Positions 32,939 through 40,731 of a stretch of 49,630 bases of DNA are shown one piece after another. Below the pieces are notes generated by a model, which was given only the letters and a program-made list of their open reading frames with translations, was not told the DNA's origin and ran no database searches. The stretch comes from Nitrospirota bacterium (GTDB taxonomy: Bacteria > Nitrospirota > Thermodesulfovibrionia > Thermodesulfovibrionales > UBA1546): the NCBI GenBank assembly GCA_009773185.1, contig WPIF01000021.1:1-49630 (forward strand), in the 5' to 3' direction. The position numbers were made by a program, and so were the translations under genes. Numbering within the stretch: position 1 is the first letter of the stretch; the number at the start of each line of letters is the position of its first letter.

Positions 32939-34351
32939 TTGCATCCTGGCATAAAGGCTGATATTATTACAGAACCAAATCTTACAGAAACAAACAAAAT
33001 CCTAAGCGTCATAAGAAATGAACTCTTCTATGGTTCTGCGGATTACACAAAGAGCCAGCCGGACCTGTTTATTCCTCACAGATTTAAAATACTTGCACCA
33101 TCGCAGGCAGACAGCTTTCTTGAAAAAGTAAAGGAAAGTTTGATAGAAGAAGAGGACATATTGTTGTATGTCCACCTCCCTTTCTGCTTTTCCGAGTGTT
33201 TATTCTGTAATTCTTTCCCTCATAAGACAGACCGGGGAGCTCAGAATGATTATTTAAGTAATTTACTGAAAGAGATTGAACTTTTTTCAAACCATGGACT
33301 TTTTAAGGGCAAGAAGGCAAGATACATATATTTTGGCGGTGGGACCCCTACGTCATTCTCTAACCATGACATTAAGCTTATACTGGATAAGCTCTCATCA
33401 TGCATAGACTTATCTGAAAACTGCAGTATTACTTCCGAAGCGCATCCATCCACTTTGTCTGACAAAAATAGAATAAGGGGATTAGGTGATATCGGGATAA
33501 CCAGATTAAGTATCGGTTGCCAGACCTTTGACCAAAAAGTGCTCCTTTTGTGTAACAGAAAAAATACAGGGGGCCAGGTTGAAAGGATTGTCAGGGATGT
33601 TCAGGACGCCGGCATATCAATAAACATTGATATGATGACAGGACTTCCCGGACAGACTATTGAAGGTATAAAAAAAGACCTTGAGATATTGGCAGGGATA
33701 CGTCCGGATTCGGTTGAATATATCAGGCATGAAATAGTGAACCCTCTTGTTGTCAAGCTGTATAAGGACAATCCGGCCCTTGTTGTGAGCAATGACACGC
33801 TTTTTGAAATGGTGTGTATCACTCAGGAATGGATGAGCGCAAACGGATATGAGCAAAACGGACGATTCACTGACGATAAACAATGGGGATACAGATATCA
33901 CTGGTTAAGAGAAATGCCCATTATCGCATTTGGCTCACGGGCAAGGTCGTATACCAAAACAATTTGTTTTGATAAGCATGAAGAGCTTTCTGCTTATTCA
34001 GATATTATCCGTAACAACGGGCTGCCTATCGGGAGATATATTTCCCTTACCGAAAGAGAACAAATGTACCGGTCGCTTTTGCTCAATATTCAAGTAAAAA
34101 GAGGCCTTGATATAAAGCAGTTCCATGACAGATTTTCTGCGGACCCTCTCGATATATTTTCTTCTCTGTTTTCAAAGCTCAGCGAGTATGGGTGCCTGAA
34201 ACAGGAGGACGGCGCGATAAACCTAACGAAATACGGTGCTTATTTCGTTGAAGATATCTGTGATTATATTATTGATGCGGTATTAAAAGAGGAATCAAAT
34301 TGCCTGGTAAGGGCTCCTCATTCAGAGGGGGGCACCTCTTCAAGGCTATGA
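32939..34351 (+). CDS. HemN/HemW-like radical SAM protein
   Basis: A 470-residue protein. The start is uncertain: the TTG at 32939 lacks a Shine-Dalgarno sequence, while the frame is open further upstream to the ACP2 stop region, where AAAGGAGAC is present. The radical-SAM cluster is CX3CX2C in HLPFCFSECLFCNSFP, followed by YIYFGGGTPTSF, SIGCQTFDQKVL and DMMTGLPGQT, all HemN/HemW family hallmarks. The C-terminus holds a HemW-type winged helix. The fourth Cys of HemN (CxC) is absent. Family members include coproporphyrinogen dehydrogenase, heme chaperones and cyclopropanating enzymes of polyketide pathways. No heme genes are nearby, so action on the polyene chain is inferred. Confidence 0.83.
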   Translation: MHPGIKADIITEPNLTETNKILSVIRNELFYGSADYTKSQPDLFIPHRFKILAPSQADSFLEKVKESLIEEEDILLYVHLPFCFSECLFCNSFPHKTDRGAQNDYLSNLLKEIELFSNHGLFKGKKARYIYFGGGTPTSFSNHDIKLILDKLSSCIDLSENCSITSEAHPSTLSDKNRIRGLGDIGITRLSIGCQTFDQKVLLLCNRKNTGGQVERIVRDVQDAGISINIDMMTGLPGQTIEGIKKDLEILAGIRPDSVEYIRHEIVNPLVVKLYKDNPALVVSNDTLFEMVCITQEWMSANGYEQNGRFTDDKQWGYRYHWLREMPIIAFGSRARSYTKTICFDKHEELSAYSDIIRNNGLPIGRYISLTEREQMYRSLLLNIQVKRGLDIKQFHDRFSADPLDIFSSLFSKLSEYGCLKQEDGAINLTKYGAYFVEDICDYIIDAVLKEESNCLVRAPHSEGGTSSRL

Positions 34352-34378
34352 TGACTTGCACAAATTATTGTCAAAGAA

Positions 34379-34552
34379 ATGCCTGCACGGCAAAGCAGGA
34401 AGCGACCCGAATTGACTCGCAATAAAAGTTACTTAAAGGTTAAAGAGCGAAAGCATAAAGCAAGCGCAGAAGTGAGAGAAAAGGAGATTGCGATTGTGCA
34501 CGGGCGGCTTAAAAAGAATAGTGAAATGAATACAGGATATAAGGTAAAATAG
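34379..34552 (+). CDS. possible 57-residue very basic protein
   Basis: An ATG-initiated frame of 57 codons between the HemW-like and deacetylase genes. The product is strongly basic (MPARQSRKRPELTRNKSYLK and later KVKERKHKAS, HGRLKKN). No ribosome-binding site is evident and I recognise no family. The 225-base gap is unusual for this tightly packed cluster, so either this is a small real gene or the region is a relic of a rearrangement. Confidence 0.25.
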   Translation: MPARQSRKRPELTRNKSYLKVKERKHKASAEVREKEIAIVHGRLKKNSEMNTGYKVK

Positions 34553-34576
34553 TTTACTTTAAGGAAGCAGGGGACT

Positions 34577-35518
34577 ATGGGGAATAAGAAACGCTTAATC
34601 TTTGCAGTATTTACACTGTTTATAATTTTATTGTCCGGCAGCGGAAGCAGCTATAACTACTACTTAAAGGATAAATCCGTCCCTCTTGTCACTTTCATCT
34701 TCGATGATGGAAATGATACAGACTATACTGTTGCAAAAGACATTTTTGACGCGCATGGCGACGTTGCCTGTTCGGCAATTACAACCAACTGGATTAATAC
34801 CAAAAACCATCTGAATGTTTCCCAACTGACAGAGCTTCAAAATGACGGCTGGGAAATATTAAGCCATACAGTATCACATCCGAACCTGAAGGCCCTGCCT
34901 GAAAGCCGGGTCGAAACTGAATTGGCCCAATCAAGGGCAACTCTTGAAGGCCTGGGGCTTACTGTTAAAAATCTTGCTTACCCTTACAACAAAAACAATT
35001 ACACCATCAGGGAGGTTGCAAAAAAATATTACAGGGCAGGCAGGGGCGGGCGTAATATGCTGAACCCTCCGACTGTCCTGGACCAGTATGACCTGAAGGC
35101 CTACTCAAGCAATCACCCTCTCAGCAAACTGGAAGGCCACGTTGACAAGGCATATTCTGAAAAGAAATGGTTAATCCTCTACCACCACAGAATTGAAGTA
35201 AAAATCAAAATATCCGGCAAAACCGGTGATTTTATACCCGGAGAAAACCTGACCTTTGAACCTTCAGGAGCAGCAGGGAAATATATCTCTGATAAAAATA
35301 TTATTGCCTATGGTTCTGTGATGCATTTAGTCCCCATATCCGGAACTCCGCAGGCAAATGACATTGTCAGGGGCCAGTCCAGCGGCGCTGCCTGCAATTT
35401 AGACAGGGTAGATTATAATCAGAAAAAAGCCCTTATTGAACTAATTGAATATATCCATACAAAATATCCTGACATGCGGATAGTAACAATTGACAAGGGA
35501 CTGGATATTTATTTATAG
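34577..35518 (+). CDS. NodB-type polysaccharide deacetylase, membrane-anchored
   Basis: A 313-residue protein with an N-terminal signal-anchor (about 6-24) and a NodB homology domain: FIFDDGNDTD (catalytic/metal Asp), LSHTVSHPNL (the H-x3-H metal ligands) and AYPYNKNNYTI. The active site faces the periplasm. It likely removes an N-acetyl or O-acyl group from the sugar added by the cluster's glycosyltransferase, or from a cell-wall glycan. AAGGAAGC precedes the ATG. It sits 14 bases before the third active ketosynthase. Confidence 0.82.
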   Translation: MGNKKRLIFAVFTLFIILLSGSGSSYNYYLKDKSVPLVTFIFDDGNDTDYTVAKDIFDAHGDVACSAITTNWINTKNHLNVSQLTELQNDGWEILSHTVSHPNLKALPESRVETELAQSRATLEGLGLTVKNLAYPYNKNNYTIREVAKKYYRAGRGGRNMLNPPTVLDQYDLKAYSSNHPLSKLEGHVDKAYSEKKWLILYHHRIEVKIKISGKTGDFIPGENLTFEPSGAAGKYISDKNIIAYGSVMHLVPISGTPQANDIVRGQSSGAACNLDRVDYNQKKALIELIEYIHTKYPDMRIVTIDKGLDIYL

Positions 35519-35532
35519 CAGCGCCCTCTTAT

Positions 35533-36726
35533 ATGACAGACAATAAAGTGCTGATAACAGGGCTGGGCGCAATCTCCGCAGCAGGCGCTAATCTTACCGG
35601 GACTCTTGATTCATTCAGGAATGGCAAAAGAAATGCAGGACGCGTATCTCTCTTTGATACATCTCTGGAATATCCTGTTTTTGAGGCCGGGGAAATTCCT
35701 GAAAAATTCTATCTGGAAGGCCAAAGGACAATAAGCCTTGCCCTTTGTGCTGTTGACGAAGCCCTTAAGAGCGCTCAGCTTGTCATAGACTCGACTCTGC
35801 GAGGAGATGACCTTTCAAAATTTCGTGTTGGAGTCTGTATGGGCACAACTGTGGCAAGCCAGCTCAATGACATGGAATTCTACAAATCATACCGCAATAG
35901 CGGAGCAGCGCCCATGGAGCCGGCAGACCGGTACCTGAAGGGCAACCTTGCCGAATTCATCTCCCGTAGAATCAATGCCTCAGGCCCTTCGCTTACAATA
36001 GTTAATGCGTGTTCTTCAGGGACCGATGCAATCGGAGTGGCGCTGTCCTGGCTGAATAACGGCCTGTGTGATATAGCTGTTGCCGGAGGCGCGGATGAAT
36101 TAAACCGTATTCCTTTATGCGGTTTTGGTTCTCTGGGAATTGTAAGCCGGGATTTATGCGCTCCGTTTGACCGGGACCGCAAAGGGCTGAACCTGGGTGA
36201 GGGAGCAGGGGTGCTGATATTGGAAACAAAATCTTCAGCTCAAAAAAGGGGAAAGGCATCTGACCTGTATCTCCTGGGATACGGCTCGTCCAGCGATGCT
36301 TATCATCTTACATCACCTCATCCTGAAGGTGTGGGACTTGTGGCATCAATCAATAAGGCACTAAAGGAAGCAGGCATAAAACCGGAGGATGTTATTTTTG
36401 TCAATGCACATGGCACAGCTACGATTGAAAACGACAAAGTCGAAGGAAAGGTTTTAGCAAATATTTTCGGGCCCGCTCTTAAGATGCTCTCTACCAAGGG
36501 GTTCACAGGCCATACCCTCGGCGCAGCAGGAGGCCTGGAGGCAGTATTCACTGCCGCAGCTCTTAAGGAAGAATGGATACCGGCCAGTATCGGCTTTAGC
36601 AATAAGGATGATGCTATTCCGGTAATGCCTGTGATGGAAGTGACAAAGATTAATGGAAGGTTCGCGCTGTCAACCTCCCTTGCCTTTGGCGGAAATAACG
36701 CAGCACTTTTATTAGGGAGATTGTAA
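35533..36726 (+). CDS. beta-ketoacyl-ACP synthase 3, intact active site
   Basis: A 397-residue FabF-like ketosynthase. Cys160 (TIVNACSSGTDA), His293 (VNAHGTATIENDK) and His327 (KGFTGHTLGAAG) form the full triad, and FDRDRKGLNLGEGAG and LAFGGNNAALLLG are standard. It is the third active KS of the cluster. The next cluster gene in order, after an inserted ATPase gene, is a cysteine-less ketosynthase homologue (38052), so the two probably formed a KS/chain-length-factor pair before the insertion. Confidence 0.93.
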   Translation: MTDNKVLITGLGAISAAGANLTGTLDSFRNGKRNAGRVSLFDTSLEYPVFEAGEIPEKFYLEGQRTISLALCAVDEALKSAQLVIDSTLRGDDLSKFRVGVCMGTTVASQLNDMEFYKSYRNSGAAPMEPADRYLKGNLAEFISRRINASGPSLTIVNACSSGTDAIGVALSWLNNGLCDIAVAGGADELNRIPLCGFGSLGIVSRDLCAPFDRDRKGLNLGEGAGVLILETKSSAQKRGKASDLYLLGYGSSSDAYHLTSPHPEGVGLVASINKALKEAGIKPEDVIFVNAHGTATIENDKVEGKVLANIFGPALKMLSTKGFTGHTLGAAGGLEAVFTAAALKEEWIPASIGFSNKDDAIPVMPVMEVTKINGRFALSTSLAFGGNNAALLLGRL

Positions 36727-36745
36727 GGAATGAACAATACAATGG

Positions 36746-36774
36746 TTGAGTAATTTTACTCAATCATTGAGTAA
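36746..36774. promoter_or_regulatory. operator-like palindrome with a third half-site
   Basis: TTGAGTAA (36746-36753) and TTACTCAA (36756-36763) form a perfect 8-base inverted repeat with a 2-base centre. A direct repeat of TTGAGTAA follows at 36767-36774, ending three bases before the -35 of the next promoter. Such spacing suits binding of a dimeric regulator. No T-run follows, so it is not a terminator. Confidence 0.55.
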
Positions 36775-36777
36775 TTA

Positions 36778-36807
36778 TTGACTTGCCTTTGTAATTAATG
36801 GTAATAT
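36778..36807 (+). promoter_or_regulatory. promoter of the inserted ATPase gene
   Basis: TTGACT (36778-36783), an 18-base spacer and TAATAT (36802-36807) lie just 6 bases before the ATG at 36814, implying a leaderless or nearly leaderless transcript. No Shine-Dalgarno sequence is seen. The promoter is independent of the cluster promoter. Confidence 0.6.
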
Positions 36808-36813
36808 TTTCAC

Positions 36814-38007
36814 ATGGAATTCGAGCGGCCATTAGTCAAAGTTCTCGCATCCTCTCTGAAGAAACGGCTTCCTGTTTTTCAGGTTCTTATTGGCCCAAGG
36901 CAGGTCGGAAAGACAACCATATCCAGGCAGGTGCTCAAAAAACTGTCCTATCCGTCTGTGTATGCATCTGCGGATAGCCCTCTGCCGCCAGGGCCTGAAT
37001 GGATCGAATCTCAGTGGCGTTTGGCAGAGGTTGAGTTACAGAAAAGCAGAAAGACTGTTGTGCTTGTACTTGATGAAATTCAGAAGGTCAGAGGGTGGAG
37101 CGAGAGCCTGAAACTGCATTGGGAGCGTGCGCAGGATCAGGGAAAAGATATTCGCATGCTGGTGCTTGGTTCTTCGGCGCTATTGCTTCGGGAAGGACTG
37201 ACTGAAAGTCTGGCCGGACGATTCTTCCTGACACGGTGTCCTCACTGGTCATATAAAGAATGCTCGTCAGCCTTTGGCTGGGATTTAAAAAAATGGCTCT
37301 ACTTCGGCGGATATCCCGGAGCCGCAATCTTTACCAATGATGAAGAACAGTGGAAGCGGTATATCACAGATTCGCTTATAGAAACAGTCCTTGCCCGTGA
37401 TGTGCTGCAGATGCAGAAGATTACCAAGCCTGCGCTTCTGCGCCATCTTTTTGCTCTCTCAGCCACTTACCCTGCCCAGATTTTTTCCTATAACAAGATG
37501 CTGGGACAATTGCAGGATGCCGGCAATACCACAACGCTCGCCCATTATCTCAGGCTCCTTGAATCAGCCTTTCTTGTGAGCGGACTGGAGCTTTTTTCCA
37601 AAGGGCAGGCAAGAAAACGCGGGAGCAGCCCAAAGTTGATTCTCTGGAATAATGCTCTGATAAATGCACTCTCATTAAAAACATTCAGGGAGGCGGTCAG
37701 CGATGCCTCATTGTGGGGCCGTCTTACAGAGAATGCTGTTGGGGCGCACTTCTCTAATGGCCTCTCCGGGACGAGCTGCGCACTTACCTATTGGCGGGAT
37801 GGTGACAATGAGGTAGATTTTGTTGTGTCAAGGGGTACGTCAACATGGGCCATAGAGGTTAAGAGCGGAAGAAGTGGAAAAATGTCCGGCATGGAAAGAT
37901 TTCGTGCAAAATATCCCACGGCAAAAACGCTCATCGTGGGCAGCACCGGCATTCCCCTTGAAAAATTCTTTTCAGAACAGCCAGAGGTGTGGCTGCAACA
38001 AAAATGA
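36814..38007 (+). CDS. AAA ATPase with DUF4143 / PD-(D/E)xK-like C-terminus (inserted gene)
   Basis: A 397-residue protein of the mobile ATP-binding DUF4143 family. Walker A is GPRQVGKTT (27-35), Walker B VLDEIQKV, and a sensor VLGSSALLL follows. The C-terminal DUF4143 part has a nuclease-like core DNEVDFVV...AIEVKSG (D, ExK). These ATPases are common and scattered, with no clear biochemical role; some are linked to toxin-antitoxin or defence functions. It has no relation to lipid synthesis, has its own promoter and operator-like repeat, and sits between two ketosynthase genes, so it is likely a later insertion that kept the direction of transcription. Confidence 0.88.
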   Translation: MEFERPLVKVLASSLKKRLPVFQVLIGPRQVGKTTISRQVLKKLSYPSVYASADSPLPPGPEWIESQWRLAEVELQKSRKTVVLVLDEIQKVRGWSESLKLHWERAQDQGKDIRMLVLGSSALLLREGLTESLAGRFFLTRCPHWSYKECSSAFGWDLKKWLYFGGYPGAAIFTNDEEQWKRYITDSLIETVLARDVLQMQKITKPALLRHLFALSATYPAQIFSYNKMLGQLQDAGNTTTLAHYLRLLESAFLVSGLELFSKGQARKRGSSPKLILWNNALINALSLKTFREAVSDASLWGRLTENAVGAHFSNGLSGTSCALTYWRDGDNEVDFVVSRGTSTWAIEVKSGRSGKMSGMERFRAKYPTAKTLIVGSTGIPLEKFFSEQPEVWLQQK

Positions 38008-38051
38008 ACATAAATTATGAAACATAAACCGGAATACATAGCGAGTGAAAC

Positions 38052-39143
38052 GTGAACATCCTTGGCATCGGCATTATATTCGCCGGGGGCATTGGCATTG
38101 ATTCTTTTGAAAATGCTCTGAAGAGGGGATGGCAAAGTCCTTCTGAAGCAGGCGCCCCTCATTTAAAAGATAAGAAATTGCCTGCCTTCACTGTTAATCT
38201 TGAAACCTTGGCAGACAGGTCATTATTGAAAAAAACAAGGCGTTCGGACAAATTCAGCAAAATGGCTGTTCTGGCTGCTTCGGACGCACTGCAAAACAGC
38301 AGGATAGAAAACATAAACAAAAAAAATATCGGCGTAATTCTAGCCACGGCCTTCGGAGCACATGTTACCACTTTTGATTTCCTGGACAGCATACTCGACT
38401 ATGGCGAGGCAGCTGTTTCTCCTACAATATTTTCGAATTCAGTGCATAATGCAGCCGCATCTTATATAACCTCTGCCCTTGATATCCACGGCCCGGCATT
38501 AACAGTGACCAATTTTTACTTCTGTTTCCAGTATGCACTGCAGCTGGCTCAGGCATGGCTTAATGAGGGCCGGCATGACTATGTGCTTGTCGGCGCAGCT
38601 GAACAATACGGCGATGTCATGAGGTATGTCTACGACCAGAAGCTGGCGCCGTCACACGACGGTAAAATAAGGCCCTTTAATTTCAAGCCTGCATGCCAGG
38701 TCCCGGGAGAAGGCGCTGTTTTCTTTTTGATGAGCAGGGAGAACTCAGGCAATGTCTATTGCAGGGTCGGGGATATCAGGTTCAGCAATGACACAGGGTA
38801 CGGACTGCCGGTTGATCTGAATATAATTGATACCGACGGCATGCTGGCTGATGAGTCTGCTTACAGGGATTCTGTCTCTCCTGATATTCCAACAGCAGCT
38901 TATTCCCCGCTCTTCGGCAGCATGATGATAGGCAGCGCCTTTAATTGCGCGGCAGGGGCCCTGATGCTTAAAAATCAGGCCTGCTATGCAAATCCGGTAC
39001 AGGACAATCCTCACGGCATTAACATCCTCAATGCTGCGCAACATTCCAATATTGAATTAATCCGGTGTGTAAGGTATAATTGTCATAGGGAAAAAGCTGT
39101 TTTCCATCTCAAAAAAACAGGCCCAAAACCTCTGCATTACTAA
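38052..39143 (+). CDS. degenerate ketosynthase homologue (chain-length-factor-like), Cys replaced by Tyr
   Basis: A 363-residue protein starting at GTG. It aligns with the ketosynthase at 35533 around the active site: GPALTVTNFYFCFQYALQ against GPSLTIVNACSSGTDAIG, which places Tyr156 at the Cys position (a Cys lies two residues on). The histidine loop GHTLGA is replaced by FGSMMIGSAF, and the first His motif is not found. The N-terminal half keeps LAASDAL and SNSVHNAAASYIT, the latter as in chain-length factors. It is therefore unlikely to condense chains alone and probably sets length or structure as a partner subunit. Confidence 0.8.
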   Translation: MNILGIGIIFAGGIGIDSFENALKRGWQSPSEAGAPHLKDKKLPAFTVNLETLADRSLLKKTRRSDKFSKMAVLAASDALQNSRIENINKKNIGVILATAFGAHVTTFDFLDSILDYGEAAVSPTIFSNSVHNAAASYITSALDIHGPALTVTNFYFCFQYALQLAQAWLNEGRHDYVLVGAAEQYGDVMRYVYDQKLAPSHDGKIRPFNFKPACQVPGEGAVFFLMSRENSGNVYCRVGDIRFSNDTGYGLPVDLNIIDTDGMLADESAYRDSVSPDIPTAAYSPLFGSMMIGSAFNCAAGALMLKNQACYANPVQDNPHGINILNAAQHSNIELIRCVRYNCHREKAVFHLKKTGPKPLHY

Positions 39144-39152
39144 AAAATAAAA

Positions 39153-39395
39153 ATGACATTGAATGACATTGAGGATAAATTAATACAGGGCATTGCCTCT
39201 ATAACATCCCGGGACAAAGCATCTGTTGAAGCAGACATGCCTTTTCATAAATTGGGGATTGATTCTATGGGTTTTGTCGAGGTCCTTGTGTTTATAGAAA
39301 AAACCTTCAACCTGAAGCTGATAGAACTGGATTTGACTAAAAAGGATTTTGAGACAATTCATTCCCTGGCATCTTTTATCAGCAGAAAACTTTAG
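39153..39395 (+). CDS. acyl carrier protein 3
   Basis: An 80-residue ACP with attachment Ser38 in KLGIDSMGFVEVLVFIE. The motif is DSM rather than DSL, which separates it from ACP1 and ACP2. It begins 9 bases after the degenerate ketosynthase and is followed 13 bases later by a condensation-like acyltransferase, suggesting it presents the chain to that enzyme. Confidence 0.93.
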   Translation: MTLNDIEDKLIQGIASITSRDKASVEADMPFHKLGIDSMGFVEVLVFIEKTFNLKLIELDLTKKDFETIHSLASFISRKL

Positions 39396-39408
39396 TTTGG
39401 GATTTGTT

Positions 39409-40731
39409 ATGTTGTCATCTAAAAGCAAACGTTATCTTTCCGGTTCCGACTGGGTAATAAACACCCTGGATTACATGATGAAGGCAATAACCAGTGCCGG
39501 AAACATGTCACAGATTGTCCTCGCGCTGGACTCTGCAATTGATGAGGCAGCGCTCAGGATGCGGTTAAACAACTTCATAAAAGAATTCCCTGTGCTGCAG
39601 GGAAATGTAACCCGCGATTACAAGCTTACTCCATACTGGAAAATACCGGAAAAGGCAGAGGCTGACGTAAATCTCAATGTTTATCATGCAGAAGGGCCTG
39701 CTTCATGCAGGGACGTCTTATCTCTGCTCGGGCAAAACGCCAACACATTATTTAAAAACAACACCGAGCACCTGGCATTTTATCTCATCAGGGACAAACA
39801 GGAAAGTTTCTTTGCCATGAACTTTGACCATCGCCTGTTCGATGCCCGCGGCGCTGAGGCATTCCTTGATTTATTCCAGCGCTGTCTGGCTGATGATGAT
39901 TTCAGTGTTTCCGGAGATATCTGTTTTACGTCATCTTCAGCGCTTACCGGATGGATGAAAAAATTTTATGCCGGAAGAAACGTCAACCGCAAAATAATCG
40001 CTCTGTCAAAATCCACTCCCGAAGCCCTGCCACTGCCTTCGGGGAAAAAGAAAAGTTTCAGGTACAGGCTTGTTTCCTTTGATGCAGATGAAACCAAAAG
40101 GATTTATGATAACGCTTATAACGAGGCAGGCTATCTGATGGAAATGCCATACCTGCTGTCGGTAGTCATACAAACAGTGCACGAACTTTTCAGGGGCAGG
40201 GCCCGGACAGCTTCCAGCTATCTGGTCCCTGTTTCAATTGACATGAGGCCCGGCAAAGATGCCGTGCAGGAATTATTTTTTAATCACGTATCTTACCTGT
40301 TCTTCCAGGCGCAGGCTGATGGCACAGACAACCTGAAAGGGCTTATAACCTCGGTCAAGCAGCAGATGTATGAACAGGTAAAGGCAGGCTTTCCTTCAGA
40401 CCTTGCAGAGGCAAGTTTGCTGACCCGTATTGCACCCCTGCCGGTCCTTGGAAAATTATTGCACCTCCCCTTAAAAGGGAAAATGGCAACTTTTGTTTTT
40501 TCCTATCTCGGGAAAAACTCTCAACAGCTCCCTGAGTTTATGGGAGCGGGAATTAAAAATATCTTTCACATGCCGCGTGTGCCGGTGCCCCCGGGCCTTG
40601 GATTCTTCTGCAATTACTTTAACGGACAGCTTAACCTTGTTATCTCATATCTTGAAGGACTGTTACAGAACAAGGAAATCAATATGCTTGAGGCAGGGCT
40701 GAGAAAGAGATTCGGAGCAGGCCAAGTCTGA
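39409..40731 (+). CDS. condensation-domain-like acyltransferase (CoA-dependent acyltransferase fold)
   Basis: A 440-residue protein. The start is ATG 39409; an in-frame ATG at 39349 would lie inside ACP3. The FDHRLFDARG motif (His141, Asp145) fits the HxxxD catalytic motif of NRPS condensation domains, PapA5 and wax-ester-type acyltransferases. The second half is helical with the solvent-channel region LVPVSIDMRPG. It would form an ester or amide between an ACP-bound acyl chain (ACP3 is next to it) and an acceptor alcohol or amine. It shares one base with the following flavoprotein gene (TGATG). Confidence 0.8.
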   Translation: MLSSKSKRYLSGSDWVINTLDYMMKAITSAGNMSQIVLALDSAIDEAALRMRLNNFIKEFPVLQGNVTRDYKLTPYWKIPEKAEADVNLNVYHAEGPASCRDVLSLLGQNANTLFKNNTEHLAFYLIRDKQESFFAMNFDHRLFDARGAEAFLDLFQRCLADDDFSVSGDICFTSSSALTGWMKKFYAGRNVNRKIIALSKSTPEALPLPSGKKKSFRYRLVSFDADETKRIYDNAYNEAGYLMEMPYLLSVVIQTVHELFRGRARTASSYLVPVSIDMRPGKDAVQELFFNHVSYLFFQAQADGTDNLKGLITSVKQQMYEQVKAGFPSDLAEASLLTRIAPLPVLGKLLHLPLKGKMATFVFSYLGKNSQQLPEFMGAGIKNIFHMPRVPVPPGLGFFCNYFNGQLNLVISYLEGLLQNKEINMLEAGLRKRFGAGQV

